A stretch of 64,000 nt of DNA from Mesorhizobium sp. LMG 17147 (lineage in GTDB: Bacteria; Pseudomonadota; Alphaproteobacteria; Rhizobiales; Rhizobiaceae), in assembly GCF_024297145.1 (NCBI RefSeq), contig NZ_JANCTC010000004.1, positions 301,481 to 365,480 on the forward strand. The letters run 5' to 3'. The position numbers were made by a program, and so were the translations under genes. Shown one piece after another: positions 17,156 to 26,330 of this stretch. A model generated the notes under the pieces. The model was not told the DNA's origin and did no database searches. It saw only the letters and a program-made list of their open reading frames with translations. How positions within the stretch are numbered: the first letter of the stretch is position 1; every line of letters starts with the position of its first letter.

Positions 17156-18070
17156 TCAGCCGGAATTTGCCGGCAAATAGCTGTAATGGCTGCGGAAATA
17201 AGCCAGCCTGAAGCCGAGGCGCGCATAGTTGCGATACGCCGGCCCGTCGCGTTCGGACTGCGGCGCCTCGATGTCGGCCACGAACAGTTTTGCACCGGCC
17301 GCAAGTCCGTCGCGCACCATCGCTTCGCCGAGCGTTGCATCGAGGTCGAAGCTCGGCGCCATGATGCCGGGCACCGGCGCGTCGATGCCGCTCCAGGCCA
17401 TGCCGTCGGCACCGATGAACATCGAGCGCACCGCCGCCACCGCGCCGTCCCGCCGCAGCATGTAATGATGCCAGCCGCGTCGGCCGGCCAGCGCTAGCAA
17501 CCATGGTGAGGTCGGCAACCGATATTGGCTGTCGATGAACCCAGCCCATTCCCTTGCCGTTGCCGACGTCACCCGCTCGACCGAGACATCCTTCGACGGG
17601 AAAAGCGGCTCCGTTGGCAATGGCGTGGCGTCGCGAAAGATGCGTTCCCAACCGCCCTGACGCTGCAGGCCGCGTGCCTCGAGCCAGCAACTGAGCGTCG
17701 CGGGCTTGGTATGCGGATTGGTGTAGAACCAGGGCCGCAGAATACCGGCCTCGCGATAATGCGCCAGAAGCGCGTCGAGCCGGCTCTCGGTGGCAGCGCT
17801 ATCGACACCGAGATTCTTGACGCAGTTGAAATGGATGAACGGGATCGTCGTGCAGGTGGTCCAGACGAGATCGCCATCTTCGGCGACGGCAAGGCCTTGC
17901 CTTGCGGCAAAGTCTGCCGGGGCGGCGCGATAGAGATCGAGCCAGGCATTGACCTCGGCGCGTTCGATAACGCGGCTGAGATCGCCAGATATCTCGTCGA
18001 TGCCGATGGCGGGCGAGCGTCGCTCGGGCGGGGCTACGTGCTGCAATTCTGACAGGGCGGCGGGCTGCAT
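17156..18070 (-). CDS. GNAT family N-acetyltransferase, two-lobe type
   Basis: A 304-residue protein. Its C-terminal half has GNAT features (SMFIGADGMAWSGIDAPVPG, then ETLGEAMVRDGL-like and a final YARLGFRLAYFRSHYSY). Its N-terminal lobe (VWTTCTTIPFIHFNCVKNLG) recalls GNATs built from a degenerate and an active half. The substrate is unknown. GGGAGGAAGTC directly before the ATG fixes the start. The upstream region carries two nested dyads (18091-18121), which make regulated expression likely. Confidence 0.72.
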   Translation of the reverse strand: MQPAALSELQHVAPPERRSPAIGIDEISGDLSRVIERAEVNAWLDLYRAAPADFAARQGLAVAEDGDLVWTTCTTIPFIHFNCVKNLGVDSAATESRLDALLAHYREAGILRPWFYTNPHTKPATLSCWLEARGLQRQGGWERIFRDATPLPTEPLFPSKDVSVERVTSATAREWAGFIDSQYRLPTSPWLLALAGRRGWHHYMLRRDGAVAAVRSMFIGADGMAWSGIDAPVPGIMAPSFDLDATLGEAMVRDGLAAGAKLFVADIEAPQSERDGPAYRNYARLGFRLAYFRSHYSYLPANSG

Positions 18071-18090
18071 GACTTCCTCCCAAGTATGGC

Positions 18091-18121
18091 CTTACACCGT
18101 AAGATTAGTGGAGACTAATCT
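18091..18121. promoter_or_regulatory. two adjoining dyads upstream of GNAT gene
   Basis: CTTAC-ACC-GTAAG (18091-18103) overlaps by two bases with AGATTAGT-GGAG-ACTAATCT (18102-18121), a perfect 8-bp inverted repeat. Both lie 21-51 bp upstream of the GNAT start at 18070. The first resembles TetR- or MerR-type operators. No such regulator is in the vicinity. Confidence 0.5.
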
Positions 18122-18328
18122 CATGCAGTGAGTTGTCAAGCGGGATTGCGAGGCAGCCACGTGGTCGAACGTTGGGGATAGCGCACCCCGTCCGGGCGAA
18201 CGTCCCGATGCAAACCCCCTAATAATTCGATTCAAACTTTGTTGGTAGTTTCTTGTTAGGAATCCAGCTTGGTTTGTCCGGCGGCGTTGTCCTGCCTTCG
18301 GTCTGTTGTGTTTTGCGTACAGGTCCAG

Positions 18329-19348
18329 ATGCGTATATCAGGCGTCGTCATCTTTTCGATCGCAGCGCTGTGCCTTGCCGGCTGTACGTCGACCTCCGGC
18401 GTCGATGCGCTGCAGGTGCCGTCCAGCGAGACCACCAGCTCGGTTGTGCGGCCACCCGCGCCGGTGGCATCCGTGGCGAAAACTGATGCTGCGCCCGCTT
18501 TTGCCGAACAGGAGCAGGACGAACAGCCGGTCGCGATGGGCGTACCCGATCAGGACGTCGAACCGCCGGCCGAGGTCATCGCGCTGATGTCGCCGCCGAA
18601 GCGGCTGACACGCGCAGCACCGGCGATGCTTGCCGAGCCGGTCACGCGCTATGGTTTTCGCGACGCCAAGCCGATCAATTTCGGTAAGTCCTCCTCGCCG
18701 AGGCGCCTTGCCGTCCATGGCGTCGACGTTTCGCGCTGGCAGGGCAATGTGAACTGGCAAAAGCTGCGCGCCCAGGGCGCCAACTTCGCCTACATCAAGG
18801 CGACTGACGGCGGCGATCATATCGACCCGATGTTTACCAGGAACTGGCGCAATGCCGACGCCGCCGGCTTGAAGCGCGGCGCCTATCACTTCTTCTACTG
18901 GTGCCGCACCGCCGGCGAGCAGGCCGACTGGTTCATCCGCAACGTGCCGAGGGTCGAGGGCGCGCTGCCGCCGGTGATCGACGTCGAGTGGAACGGCGAA
19001 TCCAGCTGCAAGCGGCGCCCATCGCGGCAAAAGGTGCTGGAAAAGATGCAAGTGTTCATGGACAAGCTCGAGCGCCACTACGGCCAGCGGCCGATCATCT
19101 ACACCGCGCCCGACTTCTACCGCGACAATCTGCGCGGCGCCTTCCCCGATTATCCATTCTGGCTGCGCGCCGTGGCCGCCCACCCGTCCAAGGTCTATCC
19201 CGGCCGCAAATGGCTGTTCTGGCAATATTCCGGCTCCGGCCTGTCGCACGGCGTGAGAGGCCGCATCGACCTCAATGTCTTCCACGGCGATGAGCGGGCA
19301 TGGCGCGACTGGGTTGGCGGCCGGCAGATGGTAGCGGAGGCGGAGTAG
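18329..19348 (+). CDS. GH25 lysozyme-like lipoprotein
   Basis: A 339-residue lipoprotein muramidase. Residues 1-19 form a lipoprotein signal with lipobox LAGC and modified Cys19. A 100-residue low-complexity Pro/Ala linker follows, then the GH25 domain starting HGVDVSRWQG with Asp133. The catalytic acidic pair sits in VIDVEW (Asp218, Glu220), and IIYTAPDFY and LFWQYSGSG are family strands. GH25 enzymes cleave peptidoglycan beta-1,4 bonds. The ATG at 18329 starts the signal cleanly; a longer in-frame start adds 20 residues. It probably remodels the wall from the inner leaflet of the outer membrane or the periplasm. Confidence 0.9.
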   Translation: MRISGVVIFSIAALCLAGCTSTSGVDALQVPSSETTSSVVRPPAPVASVAKTDAAPAFAEQEQDEQPVAMGVPDQDVEPPAEVIALMSPPKRLTRAAPAMLAEPVTRYGFRDAKPINFGKSSSPRRLAVHGVDVSRWQGNVNWQKLRAQGANFAYIKATDGGDHIDPMFTRNWRNADAAGLKRGAYHFFYWCRTAGEQADWFIRNVPRVEGALPPVIDVEWNGESSCKRRPSRQKVLEKMQVFMDKLERHYGQRPIIYTAPDFYRDNLRGAFPDYPFWLRAVAAHPSKVYPGRKWLFWQYSGSGLSHGVRGRIDLNVFHGDERAWRDWVGGRQMVAEAE

Positions 19349-19360
19349 CGGCAGCTCTTG

Positions 19361-19510
19361 CCTTCTCCCCTTCTTGTGGGAGAAGGTGGATCGGCGCGCA
19401 GCGCCGAGCCGGATGAGGGGTGTTGGACGGATCGCCGTCGGTGCCAAGCTGGAGCACCCGTCATCCGACCGAGCTTCGCTCGGCCACCTTCTCCCGCAAG
19501 GGGAGAAGGG
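19361..19510. repeat. inverted-repeat element (REP-like)
   Basis: Two arms (19361-19389 and 19484-19510) are near-perfect inverse copies of a sequence built on CTTCTCCC...GGGAGAAG. Each arm is itself a hairpin, and the centre is GC-rich. It follows the lysozyme gene directly and resembles intergenic palindromes dispersed in Mesorhizobium genomes. Two other elements of similar architecture lie at 38825-38937 and 52349-52494. Confidence 0.7.
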
Positions 19511-19522
19511 GAGGCGCAGCTT

Positions 19523-19732
19523 TTACGCCTCAATATATTCCGCATATTCCGCCAGGCTGACACCTTTGGGCACATCCAGTCCATCGGCGCGCGAGGCCTT
19601 CGATGTGAAAGCGTATTGCGTCGCGAATTTCGGTTTTTCCACCTCGAGCACCGATCGCAATGCAGCCGGGTAGGTCCGGCAGCTAAGCGGAAAAATTGTT
19701 TCCGGCTTTTCGATGACTGCCACGTAACGCAT
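19523..19732 (-). CDS. small hypothetical protein
   Basis: A 69-residue reading frame starting MRYVAVIEKPETIFPLSCR and ending SLAEYAEYIEA. AAGAGG precedes the ATG by 8 nt, and the C-terminus is acidic and helical. I do not recognise the family. The MRYVAVIE start is reminiscent of HicB-like small proteins, but no HicA partner is present. It may be a real small gene or a remnant. It ends 12 nt from the REP-like element. Confidence 0.42.
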   Translation of the reverse strand: MRYVAVIEKPETIFPLSCRTYPAALRSVLEVEKPKFATQYAFTSKASRADGLDVPKGVSLAEYAEYIEA

Positions 19733-20078
19733 TGCGCGACCTCTTCGGTTGGAAATGTCATTATGGCTAGCGGCCGATCATCTACACCGACGTAGTTGAA
19801 CAGCAGCTCCTCCTGAGATCTTTCCTGCTCTAATGAGCACATCGTCACGGATATTGAGGACGGCTTCGAGTCAACGCTGAGCGCGGGGCGCGGTTCGGTG
19901 GGCGAGAGCGTCTACTCCCTCATGCCGGCCTCTTCACCACCAAATCCTCGCTGCGGTCCACTGAGAGCACAGGCTGACCCATCCTCAGGTGTAGCTCGAT
20001 AGCCGACACGCTTCCCCATAGGGTCCCCGACGTGGCTTGTGACCCACACGTCTCGATCACGCAAAACAGGAGCGCATC
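19733..20078. other. gene-free stretch with lysozyme-derived microduplication
   Basis: No credible gene was found. Positions 19765-19789 repeat 19082-19106 of the GH25 gene with one mismatch in 25 nt, and the downstream sequence does not match. An AGGAG site 12 nt before the MBL start closes the stretch. Confidence 0.5.
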
Positions 20079-21089
20079 ATGTCGCAGGCAGAAACAAAAA
20101 CCCGCACGACTGGTCAGCAGGAGACAAACATGAGCTTGGACAACATTTCACACCCCTCGATCCAGCACTGCGCCGACAGCCTGAACGCCAAGCACAGCAA
20201 CGGTAGACCGGAGCCCGAATTGGTTCCGTCGCGCTACGCGCTGCAGGTCGGCGACATCGACGTGCTGGTGGTCAGCGATGGAGTGCTGCCGATACCAGCG
20301 CCGGTTATGGCATATAACGTCGACCCGGCCCTCCGGGCGGCCTGGCTGGACGACATGTTCCTGCCGCCGGACGTGCTCGAGTGGCCGCTGAACGTGGTCG
20401 TCGTACGCAGCGGCGACCGGACCATACTCGTGGACGCCGGGCTGGGGATGGACCCGGACTTGCACTTGCCGAGGGCCGGGCGGTTGGTCTCGCGACTGGA
20501 GGCCGCCGGCATCGATCTCGCATCCGTCACCGACGTGGTGCTGACCCATATGCACATGGACCACATTGGCGGGCTCCTCATCGACGGGGTGAAGGACCGG
20601 CTGCGTCCGGATCTGCGGATTCACGTGGCGGCCGCCGAGCTCAAGTTCTGGGAGTCGCCCGATTTCTCCCGCGTCTCCATGCCAACGGGGTTCCCGGATG
20701 CGCTGCGGCGGGCGGCCAAGCGGTTCGTGAACGACTACCACAGCCAGTTGCGGCCGTTTGAGACGGAGCATGAGGTGGCGCCGGGGGTGGTCGTCACGCT
20801 CACCGGCGGCCACACCCCCGGGCACAGCGTGGTCCGCCTAGCGTCCGGCGGCGATCGGCTGACGTTCGCCGGCGACGCCGTGTTCCAGGTCGGGTTCGAC
20901 CAACCCGACTGGCACAACGGCTTCGAACACGACCCCGAGGAGGCGGCCCGCGTCCGGATCAATCTTTTGCGGGAGCTGGCGGCGACCCGCGAGCCGCTGG
21001 TGGCCACTCACCTGCCGTTCCCGTCTATCTGCCATGTGGCGGTGGACGGCGATGTCTTTCGTTGCGTGCCGGCTGTCTGGGACTACTGA
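20079..21089 (+). CDS. MBL-fold metallo-hydrolase
   Basis: A 336-residue metallo-beta-lactamase-fold enzyme. The dinuclear zinc motif HMHMDH (157-162) and the later GGHTPGHSVV and TFAGDAVFQ supply the remaining ligands, with a C-terminal His in ATHLPF. The overall order (PLNVVVVRSGDRTILVDAG, then THMHMDHIGG) resembles the methyl parathion hydrolase/lactonase-like group, but the substrate cannot be assigned. AGGAG precedes the ATG; an ATG 17 codons later is possible. Flanking DNA lacks the packed gene order seen elsewhere, so it may be a late arrival. Confidence 0.86.
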   Translation: MSQAETKTRTTGQQETNMSLDNISHPSIQHCADSLNAKHSNGRPEPELVPSRYALQVGDIDVLVVSDGVLPIPAPVMAYNVDPALRAAWLDDMFLPPDVLEWPLNVVVVRSGDRTILVDAGLGMDPDLHLPRAGRLVSRLEAAGIDLASVTDVVLTHMHMDHIGGLLIDGVKDRLRPDLRIHVAAAELKFWESPDFSRVSMPTGFPDALRRAAKRFVNDYHSQLRPFETEHEVAPGVVVTLTGGHTPGHSVVRLASGGDRLTFAGDAVFQVGFDQPDWHNGFEHDPEEAARVRINLLRELAATREPLVATHLPFPSICHVAVDGDVFRCVPAVWDY

Positions 21090-21162
21090 CCCGCGTATTG
21101 GGTTAGGGCCGAGCACAGCGTTTGAACGACCGCACGAGCAACGTCGCGAGCTTTGGCCGTTA

Positions 21163-21188
21163 GAGGTGGGTTGCCGTCTACCCACCTC
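21163..21188. terminator. stem-loop between MBL gene and nrdJ
   Basis: GAGGTGGGT and ACCCACCTC form a perfect 9-bp stem with an 8-nt loop, between two converging genes (stops at 21089 and 21217). No T-tract follows on either strand. Confidence 0.5.
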
Positions 21189-21216
21189 CAAGCGATGAAC
21201 TTGCCTATCAGCTATC

Positions 21217-24200
21217 TCAGCTACATCCGCTCGTAGCCCCGCAAGTGTCGCACTTCTCGCAAGTCCCGTTCCGCACCATCGTGAAGTTATGGCATTCCGA
21301 GCATTCGTTGCCGGTGTAGCCCTGCATCAATGATTGCTGGCGTCGGTTGGCGGCGAGCGCTTTGGCTTCGGCTGCTTCTTTCGCGGCCTCGTCGGTGAAC
21401 AGCTCCGTCGGGTCGGAGGCTTCCGCGTGGACGATGTCCTCGACCAGTTCCCTGGCGCGCTCCTCGTAGTCGCGCTTGTAGGCAATAGCCTCGTCACTGG
21501 CCGGCTTCAGCGTCAGCACGTTGGAGCCGGAGAAGGCGGTCGGGGCGGTACGGACTGGAGTTCCGGAGCCCGCAAAGCCCTTGGGCTCGGCACTCATGCC
21601 CGACACCAGCTTGACCGGCGAGGCACCGCGGGTCAGCCCCTTGGAGAAGGGCGTCGCCTTGCCTTCGTTGATGCCGCGTCCGAGTGCGGTCTTGTCGAAA
21701 TCCGACTGGTCGACATGGGCGAGGTCGTGGCGGCCGAGGTAGGAGACGGCAAGTTCGCGGAACACGTAGTCGAGGATCGACGTGGCGTTCTTGATGGCGT
21801 CGTTACCCTGCACCATGCCAGCCGGCTCGAATTTGGTGAAGGTGAAGGCTTCGACGAATTCCTCGAGCGGCACGCCATATTGCAGGCCGAGCGAGATGGC
21901 GATGGCGAAGTTGTTCATCATCGCCCGGAAGGCGGCACCTTCCTTGTGCATGTCGATGAAGATCTCGCCGAGGCGGCCGTCATCGAATTCGCCGGTCCTG
22001 AGATAGACCTTGTGGCCGCCGACGACCGCCTTCTGGGTATAGCCCTTGCGGCGGTTCGGCAGTTTCTCGCGGTCGCGGTAGAGACGCTCGACGACGCGCT
22101 CGACGATCTTCTCGGTCACCTGCACGGCGCGCTGCGCGGCCGGTGCCGCGATCAGCTGCTCGACCGCTTCGTCCTCGTCCTCCTCGCCGTCGGCGAGCAG
22201 CGAGGCGTTGAGCGGCTGCGACAGCTTCGAGCCGTCGCGATAGAGCGCGTTGGCCTTCAGCGCCAGCTTCCACGACAGCATGTAGGCGCCCTTGGCGTCT
22301 TCCACCGTCGCGTCGTTCGGCATGTTGATGGTCTTGGAAATGGCGCCGGAAATGAAGGGCTGTGCCGCTGCCATCATCATGATGTGGCTGTTGATCGACA
22401 GCGAACGCTTGCCGATCTTGCCGCACGGGCTGGCGCAGTCGAACACAGGCAGGTGTTCGGCCTTCAGGAACGGCGCGCCTTCCAGCGTCATCGCTCCGCA
22501 GACATGGATGTTGGCGGCCTCGATGTCCTTCTTCGAGAAACCCAGCGCCGGCAGCATTTCGAACGAGAAATCATTGAGCTGCTCGTCGGTGAAGCCGAAC
22601 GTCTCCTTCACCCAGTCGGCACCCAGCGTCCACTGATTGAAGACGAACTTGATGTCGAAGGCCGACTTCAATGCCGCATTGAGTGCGGCGATCTTTTCGT
22701 CGGTAAAGCCTTTTGCCTTGAGCGAGCCGGGATTGATGCCCGGCGCCTGGTTGAGATTGCCGTGGCCGACCGCATAGGCCTCGATCTCGGCGATCTGGCT
22801 CTCGGAATAGCCAAGCGTGCGCAACGCTTCCGGCACGGCGCGATTGATGATCTTGAAATAGCCGCCGCCGGCCAGCTTCTTGAATTTCACCAGCGCGAAG
22901 TCGGGCTCGATGCCGGTGGTGTCGCAATCCATCACCAGGCCGATCGTGCCGGTCGGTGCGATCACCGTTGCCTGCGCGTTGCGGTAGCCATGCTCCTCGC
23001 CAAGCTCGATGGCGCGGTCCCAGGCGGCCTTGGCATGGTCGGCAAGCTCCTGCTGCTTGAGATCCGAGGCGACCAGCGGCACCGGGTTGACGGCAAGCTT
23101 CTCGTAGCCGTCCCTTTCGCCATAGGCCGCGCGGCGGTGGTTGCGCATGACACGCAGCATGTTCTGCGCATTGCGGTCGTAGTCGGGGAAGGCGCCGAGC
23201 TCGGCGGCCATTTCAGCCGAAGTGGCATAGGCGGTGCCGGTCATGATCGCGGTGAGGGCGGCGCAAATGGCGCGGCCCTCGTCGGAATCGTAAGGAATGC
23301 CCGAGGTCATCAGCAGGCCGCCGATATTGGCGTAGCCGAGGCCGAGCGTACGGTACTCGTAGGAAAGCTTGGCGATCTCCTTCGACGGGAACTGCGCCAT
23401 CATGACGGAGATTTCAAGCACCATGGTCCACAGCCGCACCGTGTGCTCGTAGGCAGCGATGTCGATGGTGCCGTCGGCGTTGCGATAGGGCAGTAGGTTG
23501 ATCGAGGCCAGATTGCAGGCGGTGTCGTCGAGGAACATGTATTCCGAGCACGGGTTGGACGCCCGGATCGCACCGGCCGAGGCGCAGGTGTGCCAGTCGT
23601 TCATCGTCGTGTTGAAATGCAGGCCCGGATCGGCCGACGCCCAGGCGGCATAGCCGATCTTTTCCCAGAGATCGCGCGCCTTCAGCGTCTTCAGCACCTT
23701 GCCGTCCTTGCGGGCGGTGAGATGCCAGTCGCCGTCCTGCTCGACGGCGCGCAGGAAATCGTCCTTCAGCGACACCGAATTGTTGGAATTCTGGCCGGAA
23801 ACGGTGAGATAGGCGTCCGAATCCCAGTCGGTGTCGTAGGTCTTGAACGACATCGAGGTGTAGCCCTGCTTGGCAAACTGGATGACGCGATAGATGTAGT
23901 TCTCCGGCACCGCGTCCTTCTTGGCCGCCTTGATCTCGCGCTTCAGCGCGGTGTTGACCGCCGGATCGAAGCAATCGTCGCCATTGCCTTCGCAGTTGAT
24001 GCAGGCCTTCATGATCGCTTCGAGATGCTTCTTGACGATCTTCGAGCCGGTGACCAGCGAGGCGACCTTCTGCTCCTCGTTGACCTTCCAGTCGATGAAC
24101 TCCTCGATATCGGGGTGGTCGGCGTCGACGATGACCATTTTCGCGGCGCGGCGCGTCGTGCCGCCCGACTTGATGGCGCCCGCCGCGCGGTCGCCGATCT

Positions 24201-24975
24201 TGAGGAAGCTCATCAGCCCCGACGAGCGGCCGCCGCCCGACAGCTTTTCGCCTTCGCCGCGCAGGAACGAGAAGTTCGAGCCGGTGCCGGAGCCATATTT
24301 GAACAGGCGCGCCTCACGCACCCACAAATCCATGATGCCGCCCTCGTTGACGAGGTCGTCCTGCACGCCCTGAATGAAGCAGGCATGCGGTTGCGGATGC
24401 TCGTAGGAAGACTTCGACTTGGTCAGCTTGCCGGTGAATGGGTCGACATAGAAATGGCCCTGGCTCGGACCGTCGATGCCATAGGCCCAGTGCAGGCCGG
24501 TGTTGAACCATTGCGGCGAATTCGGCGCGACGCGCTGGGTGGCCAGCATATAGGCGAGCTCGTCGCGGAAGGCGCGCGCGTCTTCCTCCGACTTGAAGTA
24601 GCCGCCCTTCCAGCCCCAATAGGTCCAGGTGCCGGCAAGCCGGTCGAAGACCTGGCGGGCGTCGGTCTCGGAACCGTAGCGCTCGGCTTCCGGCAGCTTG
24701 GCCAGTTCAGCCTCGTCGGCGACGGAGCGCCACAGGAAGGAGGGAACTTGCGTCTCTTCGACCTTCTTCAGCCGTGCGGGCACGCCGGCTTTGCGGAAAT
24801 ATTTCTGCGCCAGGATATCGGCGGCAACCTGGGAGAACTGCGCCGGCACGTCGATGTTGTCCAAGCGGAACACCACCGAGCCATCCGGATTCTTGATCTC
24901 GGAAAGCGCCTTGCGGAATTCGATCTCCGCGTAGGCTGATTGCCCTGGCTTGGTGAAACGACGCTCGATGCGCAT
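21217..24975 (-). CDS. nrdJ: vitamin B12-dependent (class II) ribonucleotide reductase
   Basis: A 1252-residue adenosylcobalamin-dependent reductase making deoxyribonucleotides. Recognisable parts, in order, are the start [51 protein letters not shown] near residue 475 with substrate-site residues, [19 protein letters not shown], and the [16 protein letters not shown] segment. A Cys-rich tail ([21 protein letters not shown]) is typical of alphaproteobacterial NrdJ and likely relays reducing power. The start matches family members. Upstream lie an NrdR-type box and a DnaA box, so repression by NrdR and cell-cycle input are plausible. It is a single essential-type gene. Confidence 0.97.
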   Translation of the reverse strand: MRIERRFTKPGQSAYAEIEFRKALSEIKNPDGSVVFRLDNIDVPAQFSQVAADILAQKYFRKAGVPARLKKVEETQVPSFLWRSVADEAELAKLPEAERYGSETDARQVFDRLAGTWTYWGWKGGYFKSEEDARAFRDELAYMLATQRVAPNSPQWFNTGLHWAYGIDGPSQGHFYVDPFTGKLTKSKSSYEHPQPHACFIQGVQDDLVNEGGIMDLWVREARLFKYGSGTGSNFSFLRGEGEKLSGGGRSSGLMSFLKIGDRAAGAIKSGGTTRRAAKMVIVDADHPDIEEFIDWKVNEEQKVASLVTGSKIVKKHLEAIMKACINCEGNGDDCFDPAVNTALKREIKAAKKDAVPENYIYRVIQFAKQGYTSMSFKTYDTDWDSDAYLTVSGQNSNNSVSLKDDFLRAVEQDGDWHLTARKDGKVLKTLKARDLWEKIGYAAWASADPGLHFNTTMNDWHTCASAGAIRASNPCSEYMFLDDTACNLASINLLPYRNADGTIDIAAYEHTVRLWTMVLEISVMMAQFPSKEIAKLSYEYRTLGLGYANIGGLLMTSGIPYDSDEGRAICAALTAIMTGTAYATSAEMAAELGAFPDYDRNAQNMLRVMRNHRRAAYGERDGYEKLAVNPVPLVASDLKQQELADHAKAAWDRAIELGEEHGYRNAQATVIAPTGTIGLVMDCDTTGIEPDFALVKFKKLAGGGYFKIINRAVPEALRTLGYSESQIAEIEAYAVGHGNLNQAPGINPGSLKAKGFTDEKIAALNAALKSAFDIKFVFNQWTLGADWVKETFGFTDEQLNDFSFEMLPALGFSKKDIEAANIHVCGAMTLEGAPFLKAEHLPVFDCASPCGKIGKRSLSINSHIMMMAAAQPFISGAISKTINMPNDATVEDAKGAYMLSWKLALKANALYRDGSKLSQPLNASLLADGEEDEDEAVEQLIAAPAAQRAVQVTEKIVERVVERLYRDREKLPNRRKGYTQKAVVGGHKVYLRTGEFDDGRLGEIFIDMHKEGAAFRAMMNNFAIAISLGLQYGVPLEEFVEAFTFTKFEPAGMVQGNDAIKNATSILDYVFRELAVSYLGRHDLAHVDQSDFDKTALGRGINEGKATPFSKGLTRGASPVKLVSGMSAEPKGFAGSGTPVRTAPTAFSGSNVLTLKPASDEAIAYKRDYEERARELVEDIVHAEASDPTELFTDEAAKEAAEAKALAANRRQQSLMQGYTGNECSECHNFTMVRNGTCEKCDTCGATSGCS

Positions 24976-25209
24976 TGGTCCGGTCCCTTTTGTCTACATA
25001 TAGCGCTTTTCCCAGAGGATTTCTGCCCTCTTGACGAAACACGCATGGCCGCCGTCTGCCGGCGTTCGAAAACCCCGGCTCTCATCGTCACAGTCTCCGC
25101 CGCCCTGCCGGTCGGACCTCTTGCGAGGCCGCTGTCCGACGCGCTCACGGACCCTGTGAGTCCCTCAAAACTGAAAACTTTTTGTAATACCCTCGGTCGA
25201 GGGAAATTC

Positions 25210-25225
25210 ACACTATCTAGCGTCG
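25210..25225. promoter_or_regulatory. degenerate second NrdR-like site
   Basis: ACACTATCTAGCGTCG keeps the left half of the NrdR box but diverges on the right. It is offset 29 bp from the strong box. NrdR sites usually come in pairs about three helical turns apart, so pairing is possible but imperfect. Confidence 0.3.
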
Positions 25226-25238
25226 AACCTATCTGCAA

Positions 25239-25254
25239 ACACTAAATATAGTGT
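25239..25254. promoter_or_regulatory. NrdR box upstream of nrdJ
   Basis: ACACTAAATATAGTGT agrees with the known NrdR consensus acaCwAtATaTwGtgt at 15 of 16 positions and is nearly palindromic. On the minus strand a TTGCAG/TAGTGT pair with 17-nt spacing lies right beside it. This would give ATP/dATP-sensing repression of nrdJ. Confidence 0.8.
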
Positions 25255-25373
25255 TAACAGACAATTTATTCAAGCCCGACAATCCTCCCTTTCGCCCCCC
25301 AAGGCTTCAAAATCCCACGCCTTCGCCGGCCTCGTAAACAGGCGAGAATGCGGATCAAAACGCACATATTCCG

Positions 25374-25425
25374 GGAAAAAGACCGGCCTCGAAACTTTTC
25401 CGGTCGCGCTCTCAACAGGAGCGCA
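25374..25425 (-). ncRNA. candidate very short sRNA or leader terminator
   Basis: On the minus strand TTGACG (25460-25455) and TTTTAT (25437-25432) are 17 nt apart, a good sigma-70-type promoter. Starting near 25425 are two abutting hairpins: GCGCTC/GAGCGC (25424-25406) and GACCGG/CCGGTC (25405-25381). The second is followed by five T, giving a product of about 50 nt. It could be a trans-acting sRNA, a terminator for the Nudix transcript, or an nrdJ leader. Confidence 0.42.
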
Positions 25426-25509
25426 TGGCCTATAAAAGGCGACTCGTTTTGCGCCGTCAAGGATTCGTTTGCGTAGCTTTTATGACCCCAACATCTTGTG
25501 TGTCACACA

Positions 25510-25518
25510 TGTGGATAA
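25510..25518 (-). promoter_or_regulatory. consensus DnaA box
   Basis: TTATCCACA on the minus strand is an exact match to the strong DnaA box. It is a single copy, about 535 bp upstream of nrdJ. A lone site argues against an origin. DnaA control of ribonucleotide reductase genes is known in other bacteria. Confidence 0.5.
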
Positions 25519-25620
25519 CGGGGATAGAAGCGGAGCGCCGCGAGGAAGGTTCGGCGCCGCGCGGAGGTGCTTCGGCGATGGCGTTCGCGGCACCTGACCG
25601 CGGCTATGCGCCGCCCGGGC

Positions 25621-26109
25621 TCAGGAGAACCGGCGTGGATCGGCGCAGAAATGGGCGATGATCTGGCGAAGGTCCGGTTCATGCACCATGCCCACAGCCT
25701 CGGCGGCGCTGACCCACTTGCGGGTGCGTGCCCGCTTTTCCTTCCACCGGTCGGCGACCTTGTCGACCTGCAGCGGGAACACCAGAACCTCGCACGGCAC
25801 TTCCTCGCCGGAATCCAGCACCTTGGCGTAGAAATAGCGGCCGGCCTCGTGATGCGAGATCGTGCCGCGCAGCCCGGCCTCCTCGCCGGCTTCGCGCGCC
25901 GCCGCTTCGCAAAGCGGCTCCTTCGCTTCCGGCCAGCCTTTGGGAAGCACCCAGCGGCCGGTATCGCGGCTGGTGATCAGCATGATTTCGACGCCGTCCC
26001 CGCTATCGCGCCAGGGCAACGCTGCAACCTGCAGGCGCGACGGCACCGCGCCGAAGAGTCGCTGGACCCTTTCGGCCAGATGGTTGTGCGTCGTTGGCCT
26101 CGTCAACAT
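25621..26109 (-). CDS. Nudix hydrolase
   Basis: A 162-residue Nudix enzyme. The box is complete: GWPEAKEPLCEAAAREAGEEAG, with GW-P as the Gly, then Glu and the REAGEEAG core that binds Mg2+. The sequence before it (RWVLPKGWPE) and the C-terminal ARTRKWVSAAEA fit the DIPP/AP4A-like group that cleaves diphosphoinositol polyphosphates or dinucleoside polyphosphates, but specificity is not proven. Its ATG at 26109 lies downstream of an AT-rich 220-bp stretch that probably holds the promoter. Confidence 0.9.
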   Translation of the reverse strand: MLTRPTTHNHLAERVQRLFGAVPSRLQVAALPWRDSGDGVEIMLITSRDTGRWVLPKGWPEAKEPLCEAAAREAGEEAGLRGTISHHEAGRYFYAKVLDSGEEVPCEVLVFPLQVDKVADRWKEKRARTRKWVSAAEAVGMVHEPDLRQIIAHFCADPRRFS

Positions 26110-26330
26110 CGGAGAAGCTTGCCCCAGCTTCCAGAATCATTTGCCGTCTCATGAATCTTACGGCTAATTATAAGCAATAAAAGTAAAAAATGTTTCATGG
26201 GCCAGCGAAATTCTGCCGATTTGCGCCGGTCTCGCCCAAATGGGGCGGCCGCGCGAGCATCACGCCGGCATTTCTCGGCTGCGGATGGTGCCTTGGGCGG
26301 GCTGGTTGCAATAAGCGGCGGTGCCGCGAA

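Larger units (their letters stand above)
24976..25620. other. 645-bp regulatory region upstream of nrdJ
   Basis: It contains an NrdR-type box, a short perfect hairpin (25190-25203), a candidate short RNA with promoter and terminator (25374-25460) and a DnaA box. No coding frame with a ribosome binding site was found. There is no B12-box, so it is not a cobalamin riboswitch. Confidence 0.65.

Noticed and set aside
19195..19848. 217-codon minus-strand frame near the GH25 gene
   Set aside because: It runs through the REP-like element and lysozyme gene antisense with no consistent protein pattern.
21334..23496. 720-codon open frame on the plus strand
   Set aside because: It is antisense to nrdJ; composition is a shadow pattern and no family motif appears.
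25510..25518. Replication origin
   Set aside because: Only one strong DnaA box, no AT-rich unwinding region beside it and no origin-type gene neighbours.
24976..25620. Cobalamin riboswitch before nrdJ
   Set aside because: No B12-box or matching fold; class II reductase genes need not carry one.
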